Source of the DNA: Odobenus rosmarus divergens
Taxonomy: Eukaryota > Chordata > Mammalia > Carnivora > Odobenidae
Assembly: GCF_000321225.1 (NCBI RefSeq)
Contig: NW_004451869.1
Coordinates: 248,001-312,000 of the forward strand
DNA length: 64,000 nt
Reading direction: 5' to 3'
The notes beneath the pieces were generated by a model that saw nothing but the letters and a program-made list of their open reading frames with translations, ran no database searches and was not told the origin of the DNA. This document shows, in pieces, positions 1-11,300 of the stretch. The stretch's first letter is position 1, and each line of letters opens with the position of its first letter. The translations under genes and the position numbers were made by a program.

Positions 1-2100
1 CCGTGGTCTCCCCCATCGGGCAGCATGGCCTTGGTGACCAGTGTGGTGTCCGGAAGAAGACGCGTGGTCTGGCGCGGCTTGTCCCCTGTGAGGTGACAGA
101 GGTTGGGCCTGGAGGTCAGGAGAGAAGGTTCTGGTTTGATGGCTAGGGTGAGGCCCCAGTCCCAAGCCAAGGGCACCAGTCGCCTGATAGCCAGAGATGA
201 CCTCCCTGCCCCGCCCCCGCCCCGACCCATCCCTCCCGGCTGCATTTCTCAGGCTCACCATCAGGAGTCCCTGGGCCACCCTTCTGGGCCTCTGGATCTG
301 CACGTGGGAACAACTTGGGCCCTTCCCAGCCAGGGCTAAGAGGGGCCTTGAGGACTTCCCAGCTGTCAGCAGAGCACTCCTGTGCTCTGTGACCCAGGAG
401 TTTTTGATGCCACTTCCTGAGTGAAACCTGAGTGGGAGGTAGGCGGAACCCCCCCCCATAGATCTGTGTCCCCCGTAAGCGGGGGCAGGGGGGCAGCTCG
501 TCACAGCCACTGGGAAATAGAGCAGACGTCTGGCCTGGTGAGCAGAGCTTGAGGGGGGAGGATAATGGAGTCTCCCCCCCGCCCCAAAGACACGAGTTTT
601 GGCTTTTCGGGTTTTCCTAGATGCTGTGCTGGGGGAAGGGCTCGGCCTGGAGAGGGCAGTAGCCTCCCTTCAAAGGGTCTGCCAGGTGCCGAGCCAACCA
701 AGGTGGCCACGGTGGGTCAGCCCAGCCGAGGGCGGGCTTGGGGCGAGAGGCCGGGTGGTCCTGAGGGGAGTTGACCCCTGTATACCTTTTCCTACATCTC
801 AGAGCTCCTCCCAGCTAGTTTTCTCCCCTTCATTTTCAAATTGGAGGCAACACCAGGGCAAGCTTCACTGTCTCTCTATTCTTAGACCCTGGGAGGAAGC
901 CACAGGGTGGGCCGTGGCCTTCAGCTTTGACATCCACGGCCTCCTATATGAAACCTGCTCTGATGAGAAGGCGAGGCCCAGGTCGGGGAGCTGTTGGCCA
1001 AGCAGCCGGCTGTCCTTGGGGCCGATGGCACCGGGAGTGGCCCTGGGACAGAGGGAGAGGCCTGCGGCCTGGCCCGTGGCATCCGTGGCTGGGAAGGAGT
1101 TTGATCAAAGGTGCGGGGAGAAGGCCAGGAGTCAGGACAGTGTTGTGTGCTTGGCCACGGTGTGTTGTGTCCTACACATCCGTGTGTGTGCGAGCGCCTC
1201 CGCGCAGAGCCCAGATCCGAGCCACGGGGCTGGCTCGTTCAGTATTTTGAGGCCTTGGGAGCCTTGTCACCCGCGGGCCACACGGAGTAGGGTTGATAGT
1301 GCGTGGATGGCAGGCCTCGCCCTCGGGACCGCCCCACGTCCCTTGACCTTGTTAAAGCTGCTCGGAGGGGCGGAGGTGTCCCCAGCAGGGGCCCCAAGGG
1401 GCCAGCTCTTCAAAAGCGTCCAGTCCTGAAGACAGTATTTGCAGGGAGAGGGTTCGGGTGCGGGCGCCCCCTCACCTGCTGGGGGTCCTCTGCAAAGAGC
1501 ATCCAGTGAAGTTGGGAGACCAGGGTGGGGGATGAGGCATGGGCCAAATTCGGATCCCAAGACAGAGGGCAAGCCCGGTGCATTTTCCTGTCCTCTGCCT
1601 CAGTTTACCTATCCAGAAAATGATCCAGGAAGAACTGAGCAGGGCTGGGTCGCCAGCTGGGCGGGATGGGGTGGGGGGAGGGGGCGGACAACAAACAAAA
1701 TCCCAAGTCCTCCTCTTGCTCTATGCCAAAATTATTTCCGTTATCCTGAGATGGGGGTGAGCGGATGTTGGGCGCATGATGGGGCTCTGAGGGGACTCTG
1801 CCCTGCCCAGGGCCTTGCCTTGGGGGTCTGGCCCTCACCTGGCACGCCCCGGGTCACCAGCAGTAGCAATGGCACTTACATCTGTCCCAAGCTCTGGGCA
1901 AGGGGGAGCACGGGGCCACCCGACGCCCCAGGGCCCTCACGCTTCTCGCCTCTTTGTGGAAGACACACAAAACCCTCGAGATTCATGTACTGTATGACGG
2001 AGAGAAAAAAAGTACCTAATGTTCCCCCAAAAAAGACAGTATATTTTGTACTTTGTAAAGTGTTAATTAAAACGGAGACAAAAATGGATGTTGGCTGACC
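1..2100 (+). other. Possible 3' UTR of a convergent neighbour (CASTOR2 by synteny)
   Basis: GC-rich non-coding sequence that turns AT-rich at about 1980-2100 and ends with a poly(A)-signal variant, as a long 3' UTR would. CASTOR2 (GATSL2) lies tail-to-tail with RCC1L in human and mouse. No coding exon is recognised, and the open frames at 599-1429 and 1439-2098 look like chance frames of GC-rich DNA. Confidence 0.4.
2066..2071 (+). terminator. Candidate poly(A) signal ATTAAA (plus strand)
   Basis: ATTAAA followed by a GT-rich stretch (TGGATGTTGG, then GTGTCTG) 25-45 nt downstream. It could end the putative CASTOR2 transcript. Confidence 0.4.
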
Positions 2101-2267
2101 AGTGTCTGATTTGGGGCTGACCCGGGACATCTGCAGTCTTTCCTTTCCCTGAGCCGTGGTCGGGGTGGGGGGAGCTCAGGCTGGGGGGCTTGGAGGAAGG
2201 AGAGCAAGCCTTCCAGCCCAACACCCAGAGCCTGAGAGAAGAAACACCCGCCCAGAGCGAGAGGGGC

Positions 2268-2720
2268 TGTAATAGTTATCTGGTGCTGCGTAACAAGCTG
2301 CCCCCAAGCTTCACAGCTTTACAAATGACTGCGTGTGTGTCGCAGTTTACGTGGGTTAGGAATTCGGGAGCAGTTTGAGCAGTTCTGGCTCAGAGCCCCT
2401 CATGAGGCTGCAACCATCTGAAGTCTTGGCCGAGACCGGAGGATCTACATCCAAAGGCGGTTTATTCACCCTGTCTGTTGGCAGGAAGCCTGTTCCTCTC
2501 GGCATGGGTCTCCCCGCGGGGTTGTTTCCCTGCTGTAGGGTGCCTGGCTTCCCCCAGAGCAAGGGATGGGAGGGCCAAGGTAGAAGCCAAAATGGTTTGG
2601 CCTCAGAATCCACACAGCATCACCCACCACCCTACGCTGTGGCCATACAGCCCAGCTCTGATTTGACACAGGAGGAGACCACTCAAGGTCAAGGTCTCGG
2701 GGGCCATCTCGGAGACCGGC
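2268..2720 (-). repeat. MLT1-like MaLR LTR, antisense
   Basis: Reads like the reverse complement of an MLT1 LTR: TGGTGCTGCGTAACAAGCTG, then GGGAGCAGTTTGAGCAGTTC, TGGCTTCCCCCAGAGCAAG and GGGGGCCATCTCGGAGACCG. It is old and diverged. Confidence 0.7.
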
Positions 2721-3800
2721 TACTACGCCCACCATTCCTCCCCAGACCTCTGGCAGAGGTGGGCCTGGGGTTCGGGGGGACCCGTGGAGCAGGACAGAGC
2801 TCCTTCCCCAAGCCTGGAGCCCTGCTGTGGACATCACCCCACCCCCACCCACCCCCCCAGGAAGGGCTGCCTGGTTCTGGAAGCCCAGGACCTGATGCCT
2901 CCAGACAGGATCCCCTGGCAGCAGGAGCGAGGGCACCTGCCCAGCGTCCCTCCACAAGCCTCTGGCGTCTGGCTCCTTGTCCTCTTGGCAGGTGGGCATT
3001 GGGGCTGCCCCGGCAAGAAGGAGGTCCTGGACCTCTCTGGTATTTTCCACGGAAGGCAGGTGTGAGCAGGGCAGGGCTGAAGACCCGTGTCTGCACTTGG
3101 CCCCACGCTACCTCACCCCTGCCCCTGGAGACGGAAGGGGGTGAGTGTGGGGCTGGAGCACTCTCTTACCACCCTGAGCCCCAGGAAGCTCTGCTGCTAT
3201 GAAGGCTTTTCCCTCCGGGGTCTGCAGGCTGAGCGCCCTCGGGCCTTCGGATGACACACTGGAGGCAGGACTTCTATGGGGACTCAGGGGCAGCCACGAG
3301 GGGACAGAAGCGGAGACACCAGGGCGGAAGACAGCTGTGGAGAGGGTCTGGCGTGGGGCAGATGCGTTCCAGCCAGCCAGGGAGACCGAGACGGACTGCA
3401 AGACACTGGGTTTTAAGACAAATCCAAGGACATCCCTTTTAGTACCCTGGTTGCTGTGTCCAAGACGGAGGTAGTTATTGGAGCTGCATCTTGGGTGTGA
3501 GGCTTAAAACCACTCCTACCTTCAGCAGAGACCCTCCCCAGCACCATCACTTCCTGGCTTTGAACACCGCTGGTGGCACCCAGGAGGCATGACCTTGACC
3601 TTCTGGGGCACTCACGCTCCGTAAATCAGTAGGTGCTCTAAGGTGCCTATTGCACGGAGGATGGATTTCTGTTTTTCACCGCTGGGGTGACAGGGAACAC
3701 GGCCCAGCCAGGAGTTTTGGGAAGGAAAATGACAAATCATTTTCAACTTCGACCTGGCTGGTTCCTGTGGCCTCAGCCCACAGCAAGGACTACTCAGTGA
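2720..3800. other. No gene or repeat recognised
   Basis: GC-rich sequence between the LTR and the first SINE. The open frames here lack recognisable protein features. Confidence 0.5.
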
Positions 3801-3809
3801 CCGTTTCAC

Positions 3810-4001
3810 TTTTTTATTTTAAGATTTTTATTTAGATAGAAAGCATGGGGGGGTGCAGAGGGAGAGGGAGAGAATCCCAAGCAGGCTCCATGCCACCCAG
3901 CATGGAGCCCAACTCAGGGCTCGATCCCACAACCCTGAGGTCATGCCCTGAGCTGAGGTCAAGAGTCAGACGCTTAACCAACTGAGCCACCCAGGCGCCC
4001 C
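3810..4001 (-). repeat. SINEC, minus
   Basis: Head at the right (GAGCCACCCAGGCGCCC), A-tail at the left. Confidence 0.9.
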
Positions 4002-4004
4002 CTA

Positions 4005-4087
4005 AAGATTTTAGGTCCTCTCTATACCCAATGTGGGACTCGAACCCACAACCCCGAGCTCCACCAACTGAGCCAGCCAGACACCCA
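4005..4087 (-). repeat. Short tRNA-Lys-type SINE, minus
   Basis: It lacks the CT block. TGGGACTCGAACCCACAACC gives a B-box-like core. Confidence 0.75.
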
Positions 4088-4159
4088 GACCACTCCACTT
4101 CCAACTGCAAAGCCCCCACGTGGCCAGCCCCCTGCCCCGGCTTTATTTGTCTCCGCGGC

Positions 4160-4335
4160 CCACCGAGCCATCTACCATACTCTCCGTTTTGCTTGCCAGT
4201 TGTGTTTTGCCTCCTAGAACGTAAGCTTCATGGGACCTGCTGACGGGGCTGTCGTCCCCGAGTGACCCAGTGTGATCCACAGTGGCTGGCACATGGGGGG
4301 CACAGAGTATCTGTTGAGTGAATGAATCAGAGACG
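4160..4335 (+). repeat. L2 3'-end-like relic
   Basis: CTAGAACGTAAGCTTCATGG and TGGCTGGCACATGGGGGGCA, then TGAGTGAATGAAT, follow the order of the L2 3' end. Confidence 0.6.
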
Positions 4336-4597
4336 GGGGGCGGGGGATGCAGCCAGGGAGTGAGATCCCGGTGGGTGACATGATTACCGTTTTATTTTTA
4401 GGCTTCGTTATTTTCTCCCAACTGAACCGTGGGAGGGGACTGTGAAGACAAATTGTTTTCAAGCAGGACTGTCTTCTGAAGTATCTGTCACTGGCTTTAG
4501 CTGCCTCTTTATCAAAAGGCTTGTTTTTGCAAGCGAACCTCTAAATGATCAAGTAAGATTAAAAAAAAAAAAAGACCTCTTCAGTGCTCAAAAATAA

Positions 4598-5261
4598 AAA
4601 GGCAGAAAATAGACTTTATTCTAAAAGGGATTTTTCAAAGACGTTTTTAAATGAAAGGCCAAGTTTATGTTACTACCTCAAATTGTTTTCCACAATTTCT
4701 GAATCTCTTCTCCGAGGCTGGCCCTCCAGACAAGCTTTCGCGGGGCGTGTTCGGTGCACGAGAACCTGGCCTCGCTCTAACTCCTGCAGGGGCTTCTCAG
4801 CCCGGCTCCCTCAGTCAGGCTGGGGCTCGCCCTGATGCCCACACGCCCACCATGAGCTCTGCTGTGGTCGGAGGCTTACATACAAAAGCCCACCCGGCCA
4901 CTTAAGAGTCCATCGGGCCACCTTTAAGAACAAACAAAATGGCATGCCGGAGAGCTAAGCTTCCCCCGGACCAGCTGCTCGGGTCAGTAATAGGGATCCC
5001 TCTCACTGGTGATTGGCCTGATGAGGACAGCCATCCCGTGGTGAACACAGCCAGTCTCACCCTCAGCCGGAGAGGGGCCCTGAGTCCCGGGACTTCCCGT
5101 CCGTTCTTGCTAAGGGCACTGGCAGAGAGCATCACACGTCACCAAGGGCCCGGACCCTCTCTGACCCCTAGCAAGAGCCCCGCTGGAGGCCTCTGCCAAG
5201 CAGTCCCAGTGGTTCTGAGGCCAGGTTCCGGTTCCGGGCTCAAGCAGGTCAGGGAGGGGCT
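4598..5261 (-). other. RCC1L: RCC1L 3' UTR (inferred)
   Basis: This non-coding sequence follows the TGA up to the first good minus-strand AATAAA, about 640 nt away. With a coding region of 1.39 kb that gives an mRNA a little over 2 kb. The true end needs transcript data. Confidence 0.5.
4615..4620 (-). terminator. Candidate RCC1L poly(A) signal AATAAA
   Basis: AATAAA on the minus strand, followed by a U-rich stretch (minus strand of 4561-4590) as expected downstream of a cleavage site. It is the first canonical hexamer after the stop codon. Confidence 0.5.
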
Positions 5262-5339
5262 TCAGACGAAAGACTTGGCCAGAGTCACCATGTGATCCAC
5301 ACCACACGCCACATCCACGGGCTCCCCAGGCATGGTCAC
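5262..5339 (-). CDS. RCC1L: RCC1L coding exon 11, C-terminus and stop (residues 439-463)
   Basis: Acceptor TTTTGCAG|GTGACC. It encodes VTMPGEPVDVACGVDHMVTL followed by AKSFV, then TGA at 5264-5262. The last CGVDH turn closes the propeller. Intron 10 (5340-10381) is the longest after introns 1 and 7. Confidence 0.95.
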   Translation of the reverse strand: MTMPGEPVDVACGVDHMVTLAKSFV

Positions 5340-8300
5340 CTGCAAAACAAGACCCAGCACAGCGTGAGGGGACATGGTTTGGAGGAGGCCCAACCTGGGC
5401 CTGAGCCTGGCTCTGCCTCTTGGTGGGTGACTTAACCTCCCCGAGCCTTGGCTCGCTCCCCCAGAGATGGGGATGCTTCCACCCAGCCAGCAGGGCGGTT
5501 CCGATGAGCGCACAGTCACCCCAGCGTCCCACCCAGCCAATGGCAGACATGACTCTTCCTACCCACCCGTCAGAGAGGCTGCTGGAGCCCACAGCTCCCC
5601 CAGAGGCTACTCCCCCCTGTGCACGACCCCGCCAGAGGTCAACACCTGCTCCCGAGCCAGGGGCTCAGTGACCTCTCCTCGAGGTCACCCCCAGAAGGAG
5701 GTCACAGGTCACACTTCCCTCCCCCGGAAGGAGGCCCCCGGCCGGCATCTTTAGCCGCGTGCGCCATCAGCCTCAGCTCCGGGCCGGGGCTTTCCCAAAC
5801 GATGTGCACCCTCGAGGAGGAAGGTCTGCTGTGTCGCAGAGCGGGCCACAGGCCCCGCGGGCAGTCCTACCAACAGCGCCCACCCACGGGAGCAGCCCTC
5901 AGGCCGATGTAGAGGCTCCGGCTGGTTGGCCTTTAAAATGACTCTCGCTGTCAAACAGGCTGGCCCTGGAGACGGCCGCCCCAGCCAGCCCCGGGTGTGC
6001 CCACGACGCAAGGACTTCCACGTGCCCAGAGCCCGGCCGGTTCTCCAGAGGAGGGGTGCTTGTCTCCCTCTGGTTAGACTATTACTATCGTTATTTTCAA
6101 TAGGTAAGACCCTCTTATGGCTACATTATAAAACGACATTCAGTGAAAAAGAATTAAAAGATATTAAATCCCTTTTTTTTTCTGATTTTTAAGTAATCTC
6201 TACACCCGCCGTGGGGCTCAAACTCACAGCCCCGAGGTCAAGAGGCACGTGCTCCGCCCACTGAGCCGGCCGGGCGCCCCAGTATCAGGTACCCCACCCC
6301 CGTCGGCATCTGCCTCTTTATTCCCACCTTCCCTCTGAACTGGAATCCCCTTTTAACTGGTTTCCACCATCCCCCCCAAGGTTCCCGATGCAAGCACCAG
6401 CAGCACCGGCAAGAACCGTGTTTTTCGGGGGAAGTCTGTAAGTCACTAATCCTGCCGGGCCGAGTGCTCAGACCCTTGCAGGATGCTGACACTGCTCTTC
6501 CGTCCGCGCAGATCCCAACTCGGCCACCCTCCCCTGCTGGCCCTGCTCTGCCAGGCAGTGGGAGAGCTGGAGCGGGATCTGTCACAGCCTGTGGAACTCA
6601 GTGAGCGAAGGGGCGGGGCGGGGGTGGGGGGAGGCCTCATCCAGACGGCCTGGCCTGAACACCCACGGGCAGCGGCGGTGGCGGCGACCCCAGAGCCCGG
6701 GACCTGCAGCGTGGGGAGACAGGTCTGTTAAGGGCTCCGGGCCACCAGGCAAATGGACGCTAGCAAGCGAGCCGTGCTGCCTGCCCCTCCGTCCCTAAAC
6801 AAACGTGCTTAGTGACACCTATCACAGAAATCACTGAACAAACGCGCAGCAGTGGCCCCCGGTTCCTCGCCAAGGCCTGGAGGTGCAGGAAGCGGTCCAG
6901 GCTGGCCATGCAAGCAGAAGGAAATGCGCCGCCTCTGTGGCGATGGGCCCAGGTGAACTCCTAGCAACCTCCCCGGGCCATTAGAGCACGCGATCTTGAC
7001 CTTCCCGGGGAGACTGCCGCCCGCGGCGCTCCCCGGGCCCCACACTGCTGCACTTAAGCACCCCAGTCCTCGTCCCCGAGGGCTCTGGCCATTAGAGCCC
7101 CCAGCAGAGTAACCAGCTGGCCCTGGTTGGCATGTTGGGAGGATGGTCGCGGCCGAGGCTGGCCTCAGAGGCCCCTGGGCCCCCGCTCCCCCCCCGCGTG
7201 TGGGCTCTCAGTCTCTGACGGTCTCTGAACGGAGTCCAAGACGACACTGCGCTTGGCCATGGGTATGATGTGTCCTCATCCAGGTGAAATGAAGTGTCTC
7301 TTCTAAATCAATTTATACTCGCTACATTCTTGCAAAGGGAAACAGTTCCAAAAACCGCACCACATCCAGCCTTAACACACTCTCACAAGTTTGAGCGGCA
7401 TCAGGAATGTCCCTCTTCATGATGACAAAGTCTGAAACGCCCCCAGGAGAAAGGTGGGGGGCTGAGAAGGAGCCCCGAACTCGCTGCTCCCCGACTTGGT
7501 TGCATCTGCAAGTTCCTTCGCGGCCCCGACACGTCCGCTCCCCCAGACACCCCGCCTGGGGCCCGGGGCCGTGTGGGAAGAGGCCGGGCAGCCAGAGGGC
7601 CTGCCAGCCCATGTGCCCCAAGCGGACCAACCCGAGGGCGCACGGCGAGGGGCTGCAGAGTCTGCACCCAGAGCCCCAAGTTCACGTCGCAGCCCCACCT
7701 GCTGCAAGGCCGTGAGACAGGGCAGCCCGGTCGATGCCTGAAGTCAGCGACCACAGCTGCAGGCCAGGGGCCGGCGGGGGGCTTCGCAGACTGTCCTGAG
7801 GATGGAACGAAAGCAAGGCGCCCGGCACGCGGGACAGCACCACTGCCCCCTCAGACAGGCAGCGATGTGCGTCTGGAAAGAGCGCACTTGTGGGTGGGTG
7901 ATGGGGGAGGGCCATTCAAACGCTTGCCCCGGGGGCCTGATCCAGCGGGGCCGCCAGGTAGGTCGGAGGGGGCCCCTGTATAGACCTGGGGGGCATGTCC
8001 CTGCCTCTTCCCCACCACTGGGGACCTGATTCTCCAGCTCCGGGCCCTCACAGAGGAGGGCACCACAGTGAAGTGTCAAAGTCAGACACACCTGAGTCTG
8101 ACTGTGGGCCCTGCCTCTTACAGGATGAGTGGCCTTGAAGAGCTCACTGACCCTCGGACCTCTGTGTCAGTGTGCGGCAGGGTAACCTTCAGGAAAGCTT
8201 CCGGAAAGAGAGGTTTGAGTCGGGGGGGCGGGGGGGGGAGTGCAGGTGTCACTCCCTGGGCCTTCAGACTTTCAAAGCAGCCCGGGCTCTGGGAGTCTGA

Positions 8301-11300
8301 GAATAACTAGTTCAGTGCCATTGCAGGAGCTACAGATAGGGCTTTACTCTTTTTTTTTTCCCTTCTTGGAATACTTTTAAAGTGATATAACAGTTCCCCC
8401 GCCAAAGATTAATAAGAAAATACAAATTTTTGAAGAATAAAAATCACCTGTCATTAAAAAAAAAAAACGAGTGCAAAAGAACAGACTGGACTAAGATCCC
8501 ACTACCCAATATGAGGCAAATCTGATCTTTAAGGAATCCAACCCCACTGATCCCAAACCCGGTTTGGGCCACCACCATCCCCCAGAGCCTAGGCTGACAG
8601 CTCTGGCCCCCAGAGCACGGCAAGGGCCAGGTCCTCAGCACCACGCTGGAAGGTGTTCTCCTCGGCTAGTCCTCCCAACCCCACAAGCATGGAGGGCTCA
8701 GCCAGTGTGCCAGGGGGAGCAGCCATCGGGGACACGGCCCGGGGTGTCCCCTCCCTCACAGCAGGGGTACCGGGAGTGACGTTCCCAGAGGGCCACTTCG
8801 TGAGTAAGGAGTCTGCAGAGGGGGGCTCCAGTCTGGACAGCAAGTGGCCTCAGCACCCGGGTGCTTCCGGCCCCACAGCCGGGACCAACCTCCGGCCATT
8901 TGGACAGGACAGCGCGATCAGATTCCAAATCTGATTGCATGGGTGATCTTCACTGTAATGTGGGGGAGAGGGAAGCAGGTGGAGAGCCCCCCACACCCGG
9001 CAGAGCGGTCGTGCATCCAAAACCCAGCCGCTCTGCCGCTTGCCAAGCTTCCCCTCAACGAGAAGTGAGGAACTACCATGAAAGAGAGTGGGGCCTCCAC
9101 ACCATCGATGCTCGTGTCACCTGCCCTGCCCCGCACTGTCCACCAAGCGGCCGCCCATTCCTCACCCGTAAGGGGGATCCCGGGCTGGGGACTAGCGAGC
9201 GAGCACCAACCAGCCTGTGCCCAACTCCGGTGCACAACCATTTCTTTCCAGCAAACAGAAAGCCCCCATTCTGACCTGTTTTCTTAGAGACAGCACCTCC
9301 GGTTTTTATAAAGGGGTCAGGGCCTACCGAGGTCACTGGGAACCAGGACAGCCCACGGCCAAGGGAAACAACCCCCCAAATACGGAGGTGCCTCGAAACG
9401 TCTTACAGAGGGTTTTTGACAGACAAATCCTGATTTTATTTAAGTTATACACTGCTTCTGCATTTTCACATGAGGTTTTAAAAAAAAATGCTTTACACGA
9501 TTTCAAAACACGCTATTAAAATCCAACCTTCAAAGAAGATAACTTAAGCATGTGCGTGCACACGCCTCTCGATGCAGACTACGTCTGGAAGGAAACATAA
9601 GAAACCAGTACCAGTGGCTGCCTCTGGGACAGGAGATAGGAGACTTATTTTTTATAATACCTCTTATACCACGTACATATGTTCTGTTTGCAAAAATATG
9701 AAGAGCTTTTTGTTTTGTTTTGTTTTAGGAGAACTTAGTAAACGATACTGAGATAAACTATAATTTAGGAAGGAATCTTTTTCCCCTTTAATTTTGATAT
9801 GAGCCTTTTTTTGTATAATTGCATCCTCTCCCTAAGGAAAGCTTTTATTTTTTTACTTTGGTGGCTGTGGTACTCTAAATATTAAACATCCTGCTCTCTT
9901 TTCAATTCGCTGTAAAACATTCCTCCACACAGGCCTCTGTAAACAGCTCCTGGCACACCAACTTTGTCATTTCCAATCTCTCCGTCTCGGGGCCTCACGG
10001 CGCCCGGCCTGCACGCGGCCTGCTCCTCTCTGGGGTGCTGGCGTGCCTCTGTTTCCCCACTCCACGTACCCACGGAACAGCCTCTGACGAGGCTTCTTCC
10101 AGGGCGCCAAGGGACTGGAACCCTCGGCCAGGCTGCTCCCCGCTCCGGCAGGCCGCTCACTCAGCAGGCCCCGGGACAGAGCTAAGGGCAGTGAGCCATG
10201 AGCTGGGCGCCCGCTCTGGCTCCTCACCATGATGGAGCCTCCCCTGAAGCCGCGGAGCAGGAGGGGGCAGCCAGGACCTGAGAGGGGGAGCCATTCCCAG
10301 GGCCCTGGCACTAGCCCAGCCGCATGCTGGTGGAGCCCCGCGCCGCGGGTGCACCCTCAAGCCCACCCTGCAGAGCCTTACCCTCCATGGGAAATACTGG
10401 TCTTCCAGGCGACCGATGCCCAGGCACCCTCGGATGTTCTTGCCCCACACAAACAGCTCTCCTTTGTCTGCAGAGAAAGGAAAATGGTAGTTTGGTTGGG
10501 GCTAGACCAAGAGCAAGTCTCTAGGAGAAGGGTCATAAGAACAGGCTTTCTAGAACCAGGGACCGACAGGGCCCTCTGTTCAATTTCAATTTCTACCAGG
10601 CCTTAATGCTTTCCTTTGAATGGATGCGCACTGCGTCCGTCATGTGGGGGACTGGCGCAGGCGCGGTGCTCTGGGGCCAGGCGGCTCCACACACAGCCCG
10701 CTCTGCTCGCCCCTTCTGCACACCCCCTCCTCAAAGCCTGACAGCTGAGCCCCCCTCGAGCCCAGGTCACACCCTGACCGGGTGAGAAGGAGGATGATCT
10801 GTCATTCCTTGTCTGGTTTCCGTATCTCGGGACCATTGGGTCAAGAGATACAGTGACCAGCGCCTCTATGGGCCAGGTCTTCATCCGTGTGCTAGGAGCT
10901 GGGACAGGGCAGCGACTGAACAGGCATGGCCCCTGTCCTCACGGGGCTGTGGAGAGTCAAAGAGCAAGACCCAGACAAGTGAGCAAACCTCACTGTAAAA
11001 ATGGATGTTTACAAATTGTAAAAAGTGCCATGAGGGAGGAAGACAGCCCAGCAGACTGAAGGCACAGGGGGCCCTGGAAATGCCAACCTGCAGGATGGGC
11101 TCCCAGCCCTGGCAGGGCACCACCTACAGTCCCTTCGTTATGAGCTGTCAGAGCCCTCTGATCTCACCATCCTCCTTGGTCCTCCCCCCTCAGATTTTAT
11201 CTGTTCGGCAGAACAAATCAGTCTGCCCCCCCAAAAAAAACATGAACAGACCTCAGGGTAAACCAACCAATGCGAACCCCCAGCTGGCAGGATGCAAATG

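Noticed and set aside
599..1429. Open frame of 276 codons on the plus strand
   Set aside because: GC-rich sequence with few stops in any frame. The translation has no recognisable domain, and overlapping frames are equally open.
2375..3202. Open frame of 275 codons on the plus strand
   Set aside because: It starts inside an MLT1-like LTR and shows no conserved protein features; a chance frame.
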